Source: Bin80 sp026708685 (GTDB taxonomy: Bacteria; Bacteroidota; Rhodothermia; Rhodothermales; Bin80). From it: DNA of 64,000 bases. The translations under genes and the position numbers were made by a program. The notes beneath the pieces are model-generated. The model ran no database searches, was not told the origin of the DNA, and worked only from the letters and a program-made list of their open reading frames with translations. Position 1 is the stretch's first letter, and each line of letters opens with the position of its first letter. Shown here in pieces: positions 29,311 to 38,859 of this stretch. The DNA lies in the NCBI GenBank assembly GCA_965200955.1, contig OZ241742.1, positions 434,001 through 498,000 of the forward strand, in the 5' to 3' direction.

Positions 29311-30660
29311 TTATTTCCCTATGCAAAACCTTGAAAAGATTTCTCCCAAGATGGTTTCGTTCGTGATCGCACCCGTGATCATTCCAAGTTCTTTGGCCGC
29401 TGCATGTAAGTCCATTGAAAAAATATCTGGTGGCTGATCATCATGAAGTGCTTTCAGTGCTCGTGACAATGACTTATGTGCATTCTTGAGATGGGATTGG
29501 TGTCTTGCATTGGTCACTGTTTTTGCCACATCTGCAGTTCCATAGACTTCCTTCGCCAGTTCCAACAGTCGATCCACAAGTGGCTCTATTGCCTTAGGAC
29601 CGTCTTTTGCACACAATTGTAGTCCAACGCTTGAAGTCGTTTCGGAAACCAGATCAACTTTATTACCTACGATGATTGATGGCACACTCTTGACCGTCTC
29701 TAATACGGATGTATCATCGCTGTTTAAACCTTCAGCGATGTCGAATACATATACTAATATGTCGGCATTTTTCATCATTTTATGGGCTCGGTCTACGCCC
29801 TCCTGCTCTATGGTATTCATGCTTTGTCTCAATCCAGCCGTATCAATAAAGCGAAAACGTAGTCCCCCAAACTCACAGTCAACCTCCAAAAAATCTCTCG
29901 TCGTACCTGGATATGCACTTACAATTGCCCGCTCACGCCCCGAAAGACTATTGAGAAGTGTAGATTTCCCAGCATTTGGACGACCAGCAATGACCACCCG
30001 CACCCCTTCACGGACAATAGTTCCAAGCCGTACGCTGGTAAGAAGATCGCTGATCTGAGAAAGTGTAGTTTCTACTATGTTTTTGAGGGTTGATCGGTCT
30101 GCAAATTCAACATCCTCGTCCGTAAAGTCAATTTCAAGTTCAGCGAGGGCACACAGTTTTAAGATGGCTGATCTCAAACGCTCTAACTCTTTAGAGTAAT
30201 GTCCCTCATAAGCTGCTAGTGAGATCTTGTGAGATTGCTGACTACTTGCATGAATTAACTCTGCAACAGCTTCAGCTTGAGCCAAATCCATCTTCCCAGA
30301 TAGAAAGGCTCGCTGAGTAAATTCACCAGGAGTTGCAAGCCTTGCTCCTTGGTCCAGTAAACTCTCAAGAATCAGAGCTGCCACATAATCGCCTCCATGA
30401 CATATCACTTCAACTACATCCTCACCTGTTGCCGTCCTTGGACCTTGAAATACTGTAACAACAACCCGATCAATAGAGGATCCCTTCGGATGAATCCATT
30501 TGCCAACATGGGCGGTATGTGATCCAACCTCAGATAGATTGTGCCCCTTAAAGCAGGAAGAAGCAATTTGACGGGCCTCTGGTCCAGAAAGTCGCACAAT
30601 GGATAGAGCCGCTATGCCTGGGGCTGTGGAAATTGCCGCAATCGTATCCTGAGAGTACAT
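29311..30660 (-). CDS. mnmE: tRNA modification GTPase MnmE
   Basis: GTPase partner of MnmG in U34 modification (449 aa). The N-terminal tetrahydrofolate-binding domain starts DTIAAISTAPGIAALSIVRLSG. The G domain has the P-loop GRPNAGKST, the DTAGLR motif and NKVD. The protein ends in FCIGK, the conserved CIGK motif with the catalytic-role cysteine. It is the first gene of mnmE-mnmG-rsmG. In many bacteria yidC directly precedes it; here about 9 kb of accessory genes intervene. Confidence 0.96.
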   Translation of the reverse strand: MYSQDTIAAISTAPGIAALSIVRLSGPEARQIASSCFKGHNLSEVGSHTAHVGKWIHPKGSSIDRVVVTVFQGPRTATGEDVVEVICHGGDYVAALILESLLDQGARLATPGEFTQRAFLSGKMDLAQAEAVAELIHASSQQSHKISLAAYEGHYSKELERLRSAILKLCALAELEIDFTDEDVEFADRSTLKNIVETTLSQISDLLTSVRLGTIVREGVRVVIAGRPNAGKSTLLNSLSGRERAIVSAYPGTTRDFLEVDCEFGGLRFRFIDTAGLRQSMNTIEQEGVDRAHKMMKNADILVYVFDIAEGLNSDDTSVLETVKSVPSIIVGNKVDLVSETTSSVGLQLCAKDGPKAIEPLVDRLLELAKEVYGTADVAKTVTNARHQSHLKNAHKSLSRALKALHDDQPPDIFSMDLHAAAKELGMITGAITNETILGEIFSRFCIGK

Positions 30661-31100
30661 GCTAAAAGTTCTGAGAGAAAATTAATCTGATCTGTGATTA
30701 ATTTTTCGGTTCATCAATAATCGGTGAGATTGATCTGAAAAACACGCGGTGATGATAATGACTAATGATTTGTTCAAAATCAATTGTATACAGCACGAAT
30801 CTACACTCATGGTATACTGATTTTCTCATGCGTTAATAGACTTTGATCATTTGATCAACACAGCAACATATAACAGATTTGTTATGTCTACGGTTTTTTG
30901 CCTAATGTTAATTTCTTCTCAAGATCCCCAAAAGTGATATCCAGAGCACCTACATCCACTACTGTTGTAAATTTTCGCATTTTGTTATCTGAAGCCAGAT
31001 CACAATAACATAGGTCAATATCCTTGAGTTGTGATTGGGCCACTACTGGAAAACATTGACTTGATATACAGCAGATTGAAACATAATAATGAAGTTGGTT
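30661..31100. other. Intergenic region upstream of mnmE
   Basis: 440 AT-rich bases containing the mnmE promoter region. No gene or stable RNA was recognised. It marks the left boundary of the accessory island. Confidence 0.4.
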
Positions 31101-31409
31101 TCACTCTTGAGGCTGTTCCGTTTTGCAGAAATGTGTCCAACCCCATTGGCAAAAGAAGTTTTGCAGGTGCATGGACCCATAATTGAGTGCCATACAAAAA
31201 GCGACAATGAGAATGCCGTATCTCACGAATAGTTTAATCCATCTTGGGAAGGGCTTATACTCATCTTCATAAATTTGGGTAGCCCAATCCTGGGGCACTG
31301 TATCCCAACGGCTGATCTTTACATCTCCAGATTGTTCGGATGATAGATTTTCTCGTCATTTATTTAATGCCGCCTCATCTTTAACTTCAAGATGTTCTAT
31401 TTGAGCCAT
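31101..31409 (-). pseudogene. Small single-TM protein with in-frame TGA, Panacea partner
   Basis: An ATG at 31409 overlaps the stop of the Panacea-domain gene (TAATG), a strong sign of translational coupling. It reads 17 codons (MAQIEHLEVKDEAALNK) to TGA at 31356-31358. The same frame then continues without another stop for 85 codons to 31101, through a hydrophobic transmembrane-like helix (LFVRYGILIVAFCMAL) and a Trp/Cys-rich tail. Either a nonsense mutation broke a roughly 102-residue membrane protein, or translation restarts at GTG 31298 to give a 65-residue form, or TGA is read through. A small membrane toxin neutralised by Panacea is the best guess. Confidence 0.5.
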
Positions 31410-31978
31410 TAATCCTCGCTTTTCAGGTCCTTCAATTTCTCCTTGTAGTGTGCAGAAATTGTATGATCGGGGATGTGAACACCATGAACTACTCTACCTA
31501 ACATGTTTTTCTTGACATGTTGAGTCCAAGGAGTTTCATTCTTATGAGTAATCGTAATTAGCTGTCCTCCTGATAAATCTTTATACACATACCAAGCCAT
31601 GTCTAATACCTTGTATAGTTTTCGGTCTTCCGTAGCGAGGGTATCCAGTTTACTTGAGAAAATCTCGCGAGCGGTGTCTTCACCTATCCCTATTGACCCA
31701 AATTTCTGGCAAAAAGACGTGTAGGTTACTTCCTGAGATCCGAAATCTTTTAATAAGGCATACACTTTTTGAACAACAGGTCCATATTTCCATGCCTGGA
31801 TTTGATTAACGTTATTATTAATCAATGGACGGTCCAGTAGTGCTAATGTCCAACCATGACAGATATATACGAGCTTATTTATTTGGAGAGGCGTTAGCCC
31901 TCTTCCCTCTTCAGCTGCCTTTTGTAGCAGATATACAATGACAACAAAGTCATCTATTGTGGATTTTCTAGTACTCAT
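31409..31978 (-). CDS. Panacea-domain (DUF4065) protein, probable antitoxin
   Basis: A 189-residue protein with the Panacea/DUF4065 signature: TPLQINKLVYICHGWTLAL at about 29-47, then a DRPLI segment and QAWKYGPVVQKVYALLKDFG at about 61-80. Panacea is the antitoxin domain of PanAT systems, which pair with very different toxins including small membrane-active peptides. The next gene, overlapping its stop codon, encodes a small membrane protein with an in-frame TGA. The roughly 100 residues after the signature are unassigned and may contact the toxin. Other DUF4065 proteins (SocA-like) act as proteolytic adaptors, an alternative role. Confidence 0.78.
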   Translation of the reverse strand: MSTRKSTIDDFVVIVYLLQKAAEEGRGLTPLQINKLVYICHGWTLALLDRPLINNNVNQIQAWKYGPVVQKVYALLKDFGSQEVTYTSFCQKFGSIGIGEDTAREIFSSKLDTLATEDRKLYKVLDMAWYVYKDLSGGQLITITHKNETPWTQHVKKNMLGRVVHGVHIPDHTISAHYKEKLKDLKSED

Positions 31979-32035
31979 TTGGAAATATTTTCAATTGAAG
32001 AATCAAGTAGATAAAACTATATTGAGATGAGCCGG

Positions 32036-32120
32036 TTGCAAAACCTCTGGGTCAACTCCAAAAAATGTGCCAGAGGTGCTCCTGATCATTAATTTCTACT
32101 AAAACTCGGAGGTTTTGCAA
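32036..32120 (-). repeat. Overlapping inverted repeats, possible attenuator
   Basis: TTGCAAAACCTC at 32036-32047 is perfectly complementary to GAGGTTTTGCAA at 32109-32120. Within the loop, ACCTCTGG at 32043-32050 is perfectly complementary to CCAGAGGT at 32070-32077. Both hairpins use bases 32043-32047, so only one can form at a time. They lie upstream of the Panacea gene on the coding strand, where such a switch could act as a leader or attenuator. An alternative is the remnant of a small inverted-repeat element. Confidence 0.45.
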
Positions 32121-32262
32121 ACGCCTCAGATGAAGAAATGGTCGCAATACACACTTCAATCATAATTATAGATCAAATCTCCGTTTGCGACTGAAGTTTT
32201 AACGCAATGTAATTTTCACGCAAGAGTCTGGCAAAACACACCCAATAAAACCAACGCACATC

Positions 32263-32753
32263 CTAAGGATCAAATAATTTTGGTAGAGATGCAGGTGGTT
32301 CTGAAATCTTTAAAGGGGTGCCATTTTTTAACATAATTTGACCATCTAACCGTATTAAATCCTGAACATCAAAGGTATGTAGTTCGTCAATATTTGCGAC
32401 AATACATGATGCAACATGGACTGCATCTTGGGGCTTACGTAATATGGGGTGTTTTCTGCAGAGCCGTCGAGCAACTTTTGCTACTTGCAAATCTAGCAGA
32501 ATAGGTTTGACTAAACCTGACTCAATTAATGATTCAAACTCATCCCTTGATCTTCGGGCAATGAGGCTGGATCGCCGTAACATTTTCTTTTGTATACTTC
32601 AGTAAGCGTAAAAGACGAAGTCCACAATTCAACTTCGCCTTTTTGAGCTTGCATGAATACATTTTGGCATCTCCAAAATCTGTCTGTATTAGATTGAGTA
32701 ATCAAATCAATCCATACGCAGGCATCCCAATAATATTTGCTTAAATATGCCAC
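32263..32753 (-). pseudogene. PIN-domain toxin (VapC-like), frameshifted
   Basis: Two minus-strand frames together make one PIN-domain ribonuclease of about 160 residues. The first starts at GTG 32753 with the catalytic aspartate in YWDACVWIDL (D10) and the glutamate in TLTEVYK (E52). The second, from about 32545, supplies DEFESLIESGLVKP, the KPQDAVHVAS motif and the final acidic DELHTFD. Joining needs one base change in the CCC run at 32544-32546 (plus strand). As written the toxin is broken. It follows its presumed partner gene by 2 bases. A sequencing indel in the short homopolymer is possible. Confidence 0.7.
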
Positions 32754-32755
32754 AA

Positions 32756-33589
32756 CTAATCCTCTCGCAATCGATTGATGTACTCTTCAGATGAAAGTCC
32801 TTCGGAAAATTCAGGATCATGCAATTCTTGAATGGATACTTCTCTACGGTTTAAGTAACTTACGCTACCATCAACTATACGAGTAAGTTTGCCGACATCA
32901 TCGAAATATAGCATGCCTTGGACACAGATATCCCGTCTTTTCCAAACATCTTTCGCACGAATCTTTTCCTCCACCTCCTCAAGCGTTTGCTGATCTACTT
33001 GACACCATATCTTTTTGCCCGTATTAAATTCCTTGACATGAACTGCTGGCTTTTTGTGGTGCGTACCTACCTGAATAAGTGAACCGTTGATGGAACCGTA
33101 TCCCTGTACTGCAAATGTAGATAGTAATTGATCCAGCTCATTGGGGCTGCTCAATAGTTTGAGGCCTACCTCAGCATGATTTTGATCCATAACTATAGGT
33201 TCAATCCCATGTCCAAAATCATATAGCGTCTTATCAATTCCGTTGCTATTTCGTTCTAATAGTTGCTCAATCGTCTTCATCTTCTTATTAGAGAGATTAA
33301 TTTGATCTGGTTGATTCAAAGAAAGATTCTGCATCACGATGGCAATATCTCTTACGATAGGGTAGACACTCTCATTTGCTGGTGTATTCGTTCGCATATC
33401 CACTGGTTGAGCTGTAACCACAAAAGGCGAGTTAAAACTTACATTTTCCAGCACCCACTTTACATGCTGATTATTTTCATCGGAAAGCAAATCAAAAAAA
33501 TCCCATACTTGGTGCATGGTATCTTGAATTGAAAGTCTCCCAAAATCTGATTGACTTGGGATGATTGATATTTTAACGGATTTTTTCAC
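32756..33589 (-). CDS. Hypothetical protein upstream of PIN toxin, possible antitoxin
   Basis: A 277-residue soluble protein with no recognised domain. The first 90 residues look alpha/beta, the middle is charged (around EQLLERNSNGIDKTLYDFGHG), and the C-terminal third contains a strand-rich segment and ends DPEFSEGLSSEEYINRLRED. The PIN toxin starts 2 bases after its stop, so the pair is clearly one operon. It is far longer than ordinary VapB-type antitoxins and may combine DNA-binding, toxin-binding or other functions. The role as antitoxin is inferred only from position. Confidence 0.5.
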   Translation of the reverse strand: MKKSVKISIIPSQSDFGRLSIQDTMHQVWDFFDLLSDENNQHVKWVLENVSFNSPFVVTAQPVDMRTNTPANESVYPIVRDIAIVMQNLSLNQPDQINLSNKKMKTIEQLLERNSNGIDKTLYDFGHGIEPIVMDQNHAEVGLKLLSSPNELDQLLSTFAVQGYGSINGSLIQVGTHHKKPAVHVKEFNTGKKIWCQVDQQTLEEVEEKIRAKDVWKRRDICVQGMLYFDDVGKLTRIVDGSVSYLNRREVSIQELHDPEFSEGLSSEEYINRLRED

Positions 33590-33925
33590 TTTCTATAATC
33601 TTGAATAAGATTGTAACCATTGAATACCTTGAACGAAAAGATTGTTCACGAAAATGATTGAAATATACATCCTATAATGATGCTGTCTTCAGCGATGGAC
33701 TATGGATGTGGGGAGTCCAAACCATTGATTAAAGAAAAGTGAAAAATCTCTTGTTCAAGTATAAGATATTGACTGCTTCATGAGGACAATTTCACATCTT
33801 TGGAAGCTTCCGATTCATCGTAAAATCACAGAAATTTACAAAGATCCAATTTGAAAATTTACAATTATTGAACATTAAGTATCAGTTAATGTACTATTCG
33901 TAATTAAATTATACAAATCGTACCT
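33590..33925. other. Divergent promoter region between two accessory operons
   Basis: 336 very AT-rich bases separate the leftward PIN operon from the rightward ATPase pair. Both promoters must lie here. I could not assign clear -35/-10 boxes or an operator palindrome. Confidence 0.4.
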
Positions 33926-35221
33926 ATGATGGTTGAAAAATATGAACGCACTGCCGTGCAACGCATTGTTCAACGGGTATCGCGAGTAAAACACATGCGT
34001 CTTGTTGCCATTACTGGCCCCCGTCAGGTTGGAAAAACAACGATTGCTCATCAAGTTCGTCAGCATTTAATTCAATCGTGCATTCCATGTTGGTACCTGC
34101 CTATGGATAGATTAGGCTCTTCAAGATCGGATTGGATTACATTGCAAAACATTGATAGCGATCTTCAAATTTCACCACAACCTACCGAACAGACGCTTGT
34201 GAGCATATGGGAAAGGGCCCGGAAGGCCTCTTTGATGTCAGAGCAGGGTTTGGTTTTATTTCTTGATGAAATTCAGACCGTTCCTCGTTGGTCTAACATC
34301 GTTAAGGGCTTATGGGATGCCGACAGAGTGGATGGCTATCCGCTTCGTGTCGTGATTTTAGGATCTGCCGCTTGGAGAATGCTGATCGGACGGAATGAAA
34401 GCCTTGCTGGCCGTTTTGATGCCGTGCCTGTCACCCATTGGTCCTTTGACGAAATGAAGCAAGTGTTCAGATTAACACTGGATGAATACATCTTTTTCGG
34501 TGCATATCCAGGTCCGTTCTCAGATCAATGGCACCCAGGTATCTCTCTCTCTGAATGGAAAAATTATGTAGCCAGTTCCATTATGACTCCGATCATCGAT
34601 CGTGATATCATGGGACATAAACGTATTGATAAACCGGGGCTGATGAGTCAGATCATTGACATAGCACCGAGTTACTCTGGTCAAATCATTTCATTAAATA
34701 AATTATTGGGGATACTCCAAGACAAAGGCAATATTACAAGTATCGCAGACTATCTCAACTTGCTTTCGGATGCCGGAATCCTCGTAACAATGTACGGATA
34801 TTCATCTACACCGCATAAGATGAAGTCTACCCCGCCGAAGCTAAATGTTTTGAACACCGCGTTGATGACCTATATGTGTGGGTACACATTACAGGAGGCG
34901 AAGAATGACCAATCATTTTGGGGGCGGATTGTAGAAAGTGCAGTAGGAGCTCATTTATACAACTCAAAAGAGATTTCAACTAGAATCTGTTACTGGCGGG
35001 ACAAGAATGGAGATAACGAAGTGGACTATGTTGTCGCTCGAGGACCGCATCTCTTGGGCATTGAGGTCAAAAGTGGGGAAATCAGATCGCTTCATGGCTG
35101 CTTCGCATTCAAGGAGCGTTTCCCGCATGCAAAAACCACTGTTGTAGGGCCAAATGGAATTCCGTTAGATGTTTTCTTATCAGGTACAGCAGACGACTGG
35201 ATTGATCAATTATGTACTTGA
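33926..35221 (+). CDS. AAA ATPase with DUF4143-type nuclease-like C-terminus
   Basis: A 431-residue ATPase of the DUF4143 group. Walker A GPRQVGKTT is at about 31-39, and Walker B with its acidic residues is in LVLFLDEIQTVPRWS near 111-125. A sensor-like segment VVILGSAAWRML follows. The middle is winged-helix-like (ISLNKLLGILQDKGNITSIADYL). The C-terminus has a restriction-fold pattern, EVDYVV then GIEVKSG, with an acidic residue spaced from E-x-K as in PD-(D/E)xK nucleases. Proteins of this group are common in accessory regions and their roles are mostly unknown. Its last 10 bases overlap the start of the giant NTPase gene, implying tight co-expression. Confidence 0.78.
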   Translation: MMVEKYERTAVQRIVQRVSRVKHMRLVAITGPRQVGKTTIAHQVRQHLIQSCIPCWYLPMDRLGSSRSDWITLQNIDSDLQISPQPTEQTLVSIWERARKASLMSEQGLVLFLDEIQTVPRWSNIVKGLWDADRVDGYPLRVVILGSAAWRMLIGRNESLAGRFDAVPVTHWSFDEMKQVFRLTLDEYIFFGAYPGPFSDQWHPGISLSEWKNYVASSIMTPIIDRDIMGHKRIDKPGLMSQIIDIAPSYSGQIISLNKLLGILQDKGNITSIADYLNLLSDAGILVTMYGYSSTPHKMKSTPPKLNVLNTALMTYMCGYTLQEAKNDQSFWGRIVESAVGAHLYNSKEISTRICYWRDKNGDNEVDYVVARGPHLLGIEVKSGEIRSLHGCFAFKERFPHAKTTVVGPNGIPLDVFLSGTADDWIDQLCT

Positions 35222-38200
35222 AGCGTCAACATTTAGTGAGCCTCATTTACCCCGATGAGGGTACACCTTCTGATCAGGGTGGATATCAACTCAGTGATTT
35301 TGAGAATGTACCCGGATATGTGTTATTGGGTGAGCCTGGGATGGGCAAGAGTAGGGAGTTTCATAGAGAGGCTAAACGCGTAGGAGGGAACGCCCCTGTA
35401 AGCGCACATGATCTGATCCATCGCGATCAGGAGTTTTATCCTAAGTGGAAAAATGGCGTGGTATTCATTGAGGACATTGATCAAGTCCGTACCAACGATA
35501 GGAGCCTAGGATCCGTTCTGAAGCAAATCGCTTCATGTCTTCAGGAATTAGGAAATCCTGCTTTTCGAGTTTCATGCCGAACAGCTTCTTGGCTTAGTGC
35601 AGAAGATTTAACAGATCTTCATTTATGGATTCAGACAGAGAAGATTCAAATTCTACTCTTGAATCCACCAACAATGGATGAAGTCTGTGAATTTATTTCC
35701 ACGAAGGGGCTCAATCCTACAGCATTGATTCCACAGGCTGAAGAGCAAAACATACGTTCCTTTCTCTTCAACCCATTCCTGCTGATTACACTTCTTGATC
35801 AGGTTGAACACAAGTCTTGGCCTTCTAATCAGAGAGAGGCGTTCAAAATGGCATGTACGCAAATGATGAAGAAACATCGTCAAAGCGAGGACTACCCCGT
35901 TGAATCTTCATGTTCAGTATCGGAAATAGATGCAGTGTTCAGATGTGCGGGGCTCCTTAGTTCTCTGATGCTGATCACTAATCATAAAGGATGGTCTTTT
36001 GAGTCTTCAAATCATTCTCAGATACTCTCAATCAATGATATATCGACCGATAATCCTAAAATTTTAAGCAAAGCCCTGAGTTCCAATCTCTTTTGGGGAA
36101 GCCCTGATTGTCGAGTTCCATCTCACCGAATGTATGCGGAATTTTTGGCTGCCTACTATTTAAATGAGCAGATATGCCATGAAAAAATAGCTCACCAGAT
36201 TCTTTTACTTCTAACAGGGAAGCATCAATCCCCTTTCCTTGATCTGCAGGGAATCACTGGATGGCTGGTCACATTGAACCCTTATATGAGGGAAATCTTA
36301 TTGGAAAAAGATCCAATTGCAACAGCTTTCTACGGTCAAATCAATCATCTGACAATTGGTGAACGAGAAAGTTTGCTGAAAAATATTGCATGGAGTATTG
36401 ATCTAAATCGCAGATCGCCTTCCCGAAAGATTCTCAGATCTATGGCTCACCACCACTTGTCTTCACTGGTATCGGTTATCCATCTTTCTTCTGATCGCTC
36501 CGAAAAAAGACAACTACTGGCCTATGATCTTATGAGTGGTGTCCAGCAGTTCCCTCATCAAAAGTCTCATGTATCACTTGATACCCAGGATAATCTATCG
36601 GATCGGTATCAAGAAAACTGGTTAACCATTGTTTACGATGCTACTTGGAATGACAATATACGCTGCCTTGCTCTCAAAGAAGGACACAGAGTCTTAAAGG
36701 ATGCATCAAACTTTGAATTTCTCTTTCGTGGGATCCTGAAAGATCTGAAAGAAAAACGGCTGTTGGATACCAAGAATCATCTTCTCGGTACACTGCTTCA
36801 TCTATTATACCCAAATAATGTATCTCCCTCAGAGTTATTGGATTTTTTGATTGATGGGCCTGTTGGATTCCACCATAATTCTTACATGGAGTTTTGGTGC
36901 AGTCTTATGGATCAATCTGATGACCATCATGTCAGGGAATTACTTGACTCCCTTTGTGATTGCTCTGATGAAGTCATTCAAAGGTTAGTGAACCATCGGA
37001 TAACGAATCTTGTGGTCACTCTCCTTGCAAGAAATTTGGATCTCTATGGTGAACATCTATCTGTTAAAGATCTAAATCGTTGGTTTGGTCTGGTTGAATT
37101 TGATCTTCCATCATCTCAACTTGTCACTGTTAACACATCTGGTCAATCGTATGGACGCTATCATGAAAAAGCTAGTAGGTCTATTCATATTTGGCTCAAT
37201 AAACGAGCCCATATCCAGCATGCTCTCATTGAGTATGAGCTGATGAACTCTCGTAGTGGTGGGATAGAGTCTGCACTAAAATATACAGGTGTAAGTGCCT
37301 CACAAACCTTCCGGCACTGGTGTCTTTCGCGTGCTATTCAACTCTGCAATTCAAACCCCACGGTAGCCGAAAACCTTTTCCTGTACTCTATTGTAAAGCA
37401 ACATGGCTGGGGGGATCCAATATCTGACCGAGAAGTGGCTCTTGCCATCAATGGCAACCCCAGGTTGATGGAATGGAATGAAATACGTTTAAGTGCTCAG
37501 CATCATATTGATCCAGAGAAGTCTGAGCAACAACGGGAGATCTTCGCTGGGTATAACTTCAAAAATCACAAACATCACGAACTTGATCTGATACGCCAAC
37601 AACAAAATGATCTTTCTACTGGAAACTGTTCTACAACTTTGCTTCATCATATCGCTTCTATTTATTTTGATGGCTTTATAACCTCAAGGGGGGATCCAAA
37701 AACCTACTTGACATCTTATCTAGATGGTGACCAAAAAATTGCCCAATCGGCAATAGAAGGGTTCCATACTCTATTATATCGGGATGATCTACCAGATCTC
37801 CATCAAATCTGCCAACTTTACGAGGATGGGCAACTATCCAATTACACATTTCCCTTTCTTGCGGCAATGGAAGAAGAACAAGATCAGATACTGCATCAAC
37901 TCAAAGGTAAATTGCTTCAGAGGGCCTTAGGGTTTTATTTAACAGCAGATATTCAGGGGTTTCCTGAAGGATCAACAGGGACATTCATTCACAGAGATTT
38001 TAACTATCTCCCTAAGTGGTATATCTATGCCATGAAAGAAGACCCGAAGACCGTCGCAGATATATTCGTTGCTATTTATAAGGCCAGTATTCGTGCTAAG
38101 AATTTGCCAAATGAACATCTAATCAAGATGGCTATAGATCATGAATACATCCAGATTGCCTCGCAGGCTGTTCATAGATTGATCCCTGTTTTTCCTACCC

Positions 38201-38859
38201 GATGCAGCAGGCGACAGTTAGAATCTCTACGTTATATCCTATGGGGAGCTATTCTCCATGGTAGTATCTCCGTTTCTGAAATAAAGAAACTGGTATTCAA
38301 CCGTCTACAGCGTAAGAATTTGGATAAAGCACAACGTGCTTACTGGTTGTGTGTCGGCCTGGTTGTTGACAAAAATCATTCCTTGAAACTCTTGGAAGAA
38401 TTTCTCTCAATTGGTCGAGATTCTAGGGCATATGACATTCTCGATTTTCTTGTTCTTAATCCAACACAAAGCCTTATCCTGCACAATTTGAATCAGTGGA
38501 GTATTGATGAAGTGTCCCGTCTGATAAAGGCAATTGGAAGGCATGTTCACCGATCAAGGTTTGAAGACGATGTGCTCTTAAAGAGTCAACATAGATTGGT
38601 TTTGAGGCGATATTCTCTCGTCCTTGAGGTATGCGTACAATCACTCACCCAATACGGTATTGACCAAGTAAGTCATATGCTGACTTCACTTGCATCTGAC
38701 CCTGAGTTAATAGCATGGAAGAAAGAGATTCAAAGAATTTACAGGACACAGTTGAATAGTCATGTTGTGATTCCAGCTCAGGATATCAGTCTCCAACAGG
38801 TTCAAAAAATTCTACAGAACAAATCGTCTGTCAATAAAGAAAACCTTATCATTGAATGA
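35212..38859 (+). CDS. Giant P-loop NTPase, STAND/NACHT-like, unknown function
   Basis: A 1215-residue protein. The NTPase domain is N-terminal: Walker A GEPGMGKS at 40-47, Walker B VVFIEDID at 83-90, a sensor-like FRVSCRTASW at about 119-128, and LLNPP-x-MDEVCEF as in NACHT-like ATPases. From about 300 to the end no catalytic motif appears, and the sequence looks like long alpha-helical repeats, the usual sensor region of STAND immune ATPases. No effector domain precedes the NTPase, so the overlapping upstream ATPase with its nuclease-like tail may be the effector or loader. Family and function are unassigned; the pair is the leading candidate for a new system here. Confidence 0.65.
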   Translation: MYLKRQHLVSLIYPDEGTPSDQGGYQLSDFENVPGYVLLGEPGMGKSREFHREAKRVGGNAPVSAHDLIHRDQEFYPKWKNGVVFIEDIDQVRTNDRSLGSVLKQIASCLQELGNPAFRVSCRTASWLSAEDLTDLHLWIQTEKIQILLLNPPTMDEVCEFISTKGLNPTALIPQAEEQNIRSFLFNPFLLITLLDQVEHKSWPSNQREAFKMACTQMMKKHRQSEDYPVESSCSVSEIDAVFRCAGLLSSLMLITNHKGWSFESSNHSQILSINDISTDNPKILSKALSSNLFWGSPDCRVPSHRMYAEFLAAYYLNEQICHEKIAHQILLLLTGKHQSPFLDLQGITGWLVTLNPYMREILLEKDPIATAFYGQINHLTIGERESLLKNIAWSIDLNRRSPSRKILRSMAHHHLSSLVSVIHLSSDRSEKRQLLAYDLMSGVQQFPHQKSHVSLDTQDNLSDRYQENWLTIVYDATWNDNIRCLALKEGHRVLKDASNFEFLFRGILKDLKEKRLLDTKNHLLGTLLHLLYPNNVSPSELLDFLIDGPVGFHHNSYMEFWCSLMDQSDDHHVRELLDSLCDCSDEVIQRLVNHRITNLVVTLLARNLDLYGEHLSVKDLNRWFGLVEFDLPSSQLVTVNTSGQSYGRYHEKASRSIHIWLNKRAHIQHALIEYELMNSRSGGIESALKYTGVSASQTFRHWCLSRAIQLCNSNPTVAENLFLYSIVKQHGWGDPISDREVALAINGNPRLMEWNEIRLSAQHHIDPEKSEQQREIFAGYNFKNHKHHELDLIRQQQNDLSTGNCSTTLLHHIASIYFDGFITSRGDPKTYLTSYLDGDQKIAQSAIEGFHTLLYRDDLPDLHQICQLYEDGQLSNYTFPFLAAMEEEQDQILHQLKGKLLQRALGFYLTADIQGFPEGSTGTFIHRDFNYLPKWYIYAMKEDPKTVADIFVAIYKASIRAKNLPNEHLIKMAIDHEYIQIASQAVHRLIPVFPTRCSRRQLESLRYILWGAILHGSISVSEIKKLVFNRLQRKNLDKAQRAYWLCVGLVVDKNHSLKLLEEFLSIGRDSRAYDILDFLVLNPTQSLILHNLNQWSIDEVSRLIKAIGRHVHRSRFEDDVLLKSQHRLVLRRYSLVLEVCVQSLTQYGIDQVSHMLTSLASDPELIAWKKEIQRIYRTQLNSHVVIPAQDISLQQVQKILQNKSSVNKENLIIE

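Noticed and set aside
31356..31358. Selenocysteine at the in-frame TGA in the Panacea partner
   Set aside because: No SECIS-like hairpin is evident after the TGA and the context is a charged linker, not a redox motif; nonsense mutation or internal start is simpler.
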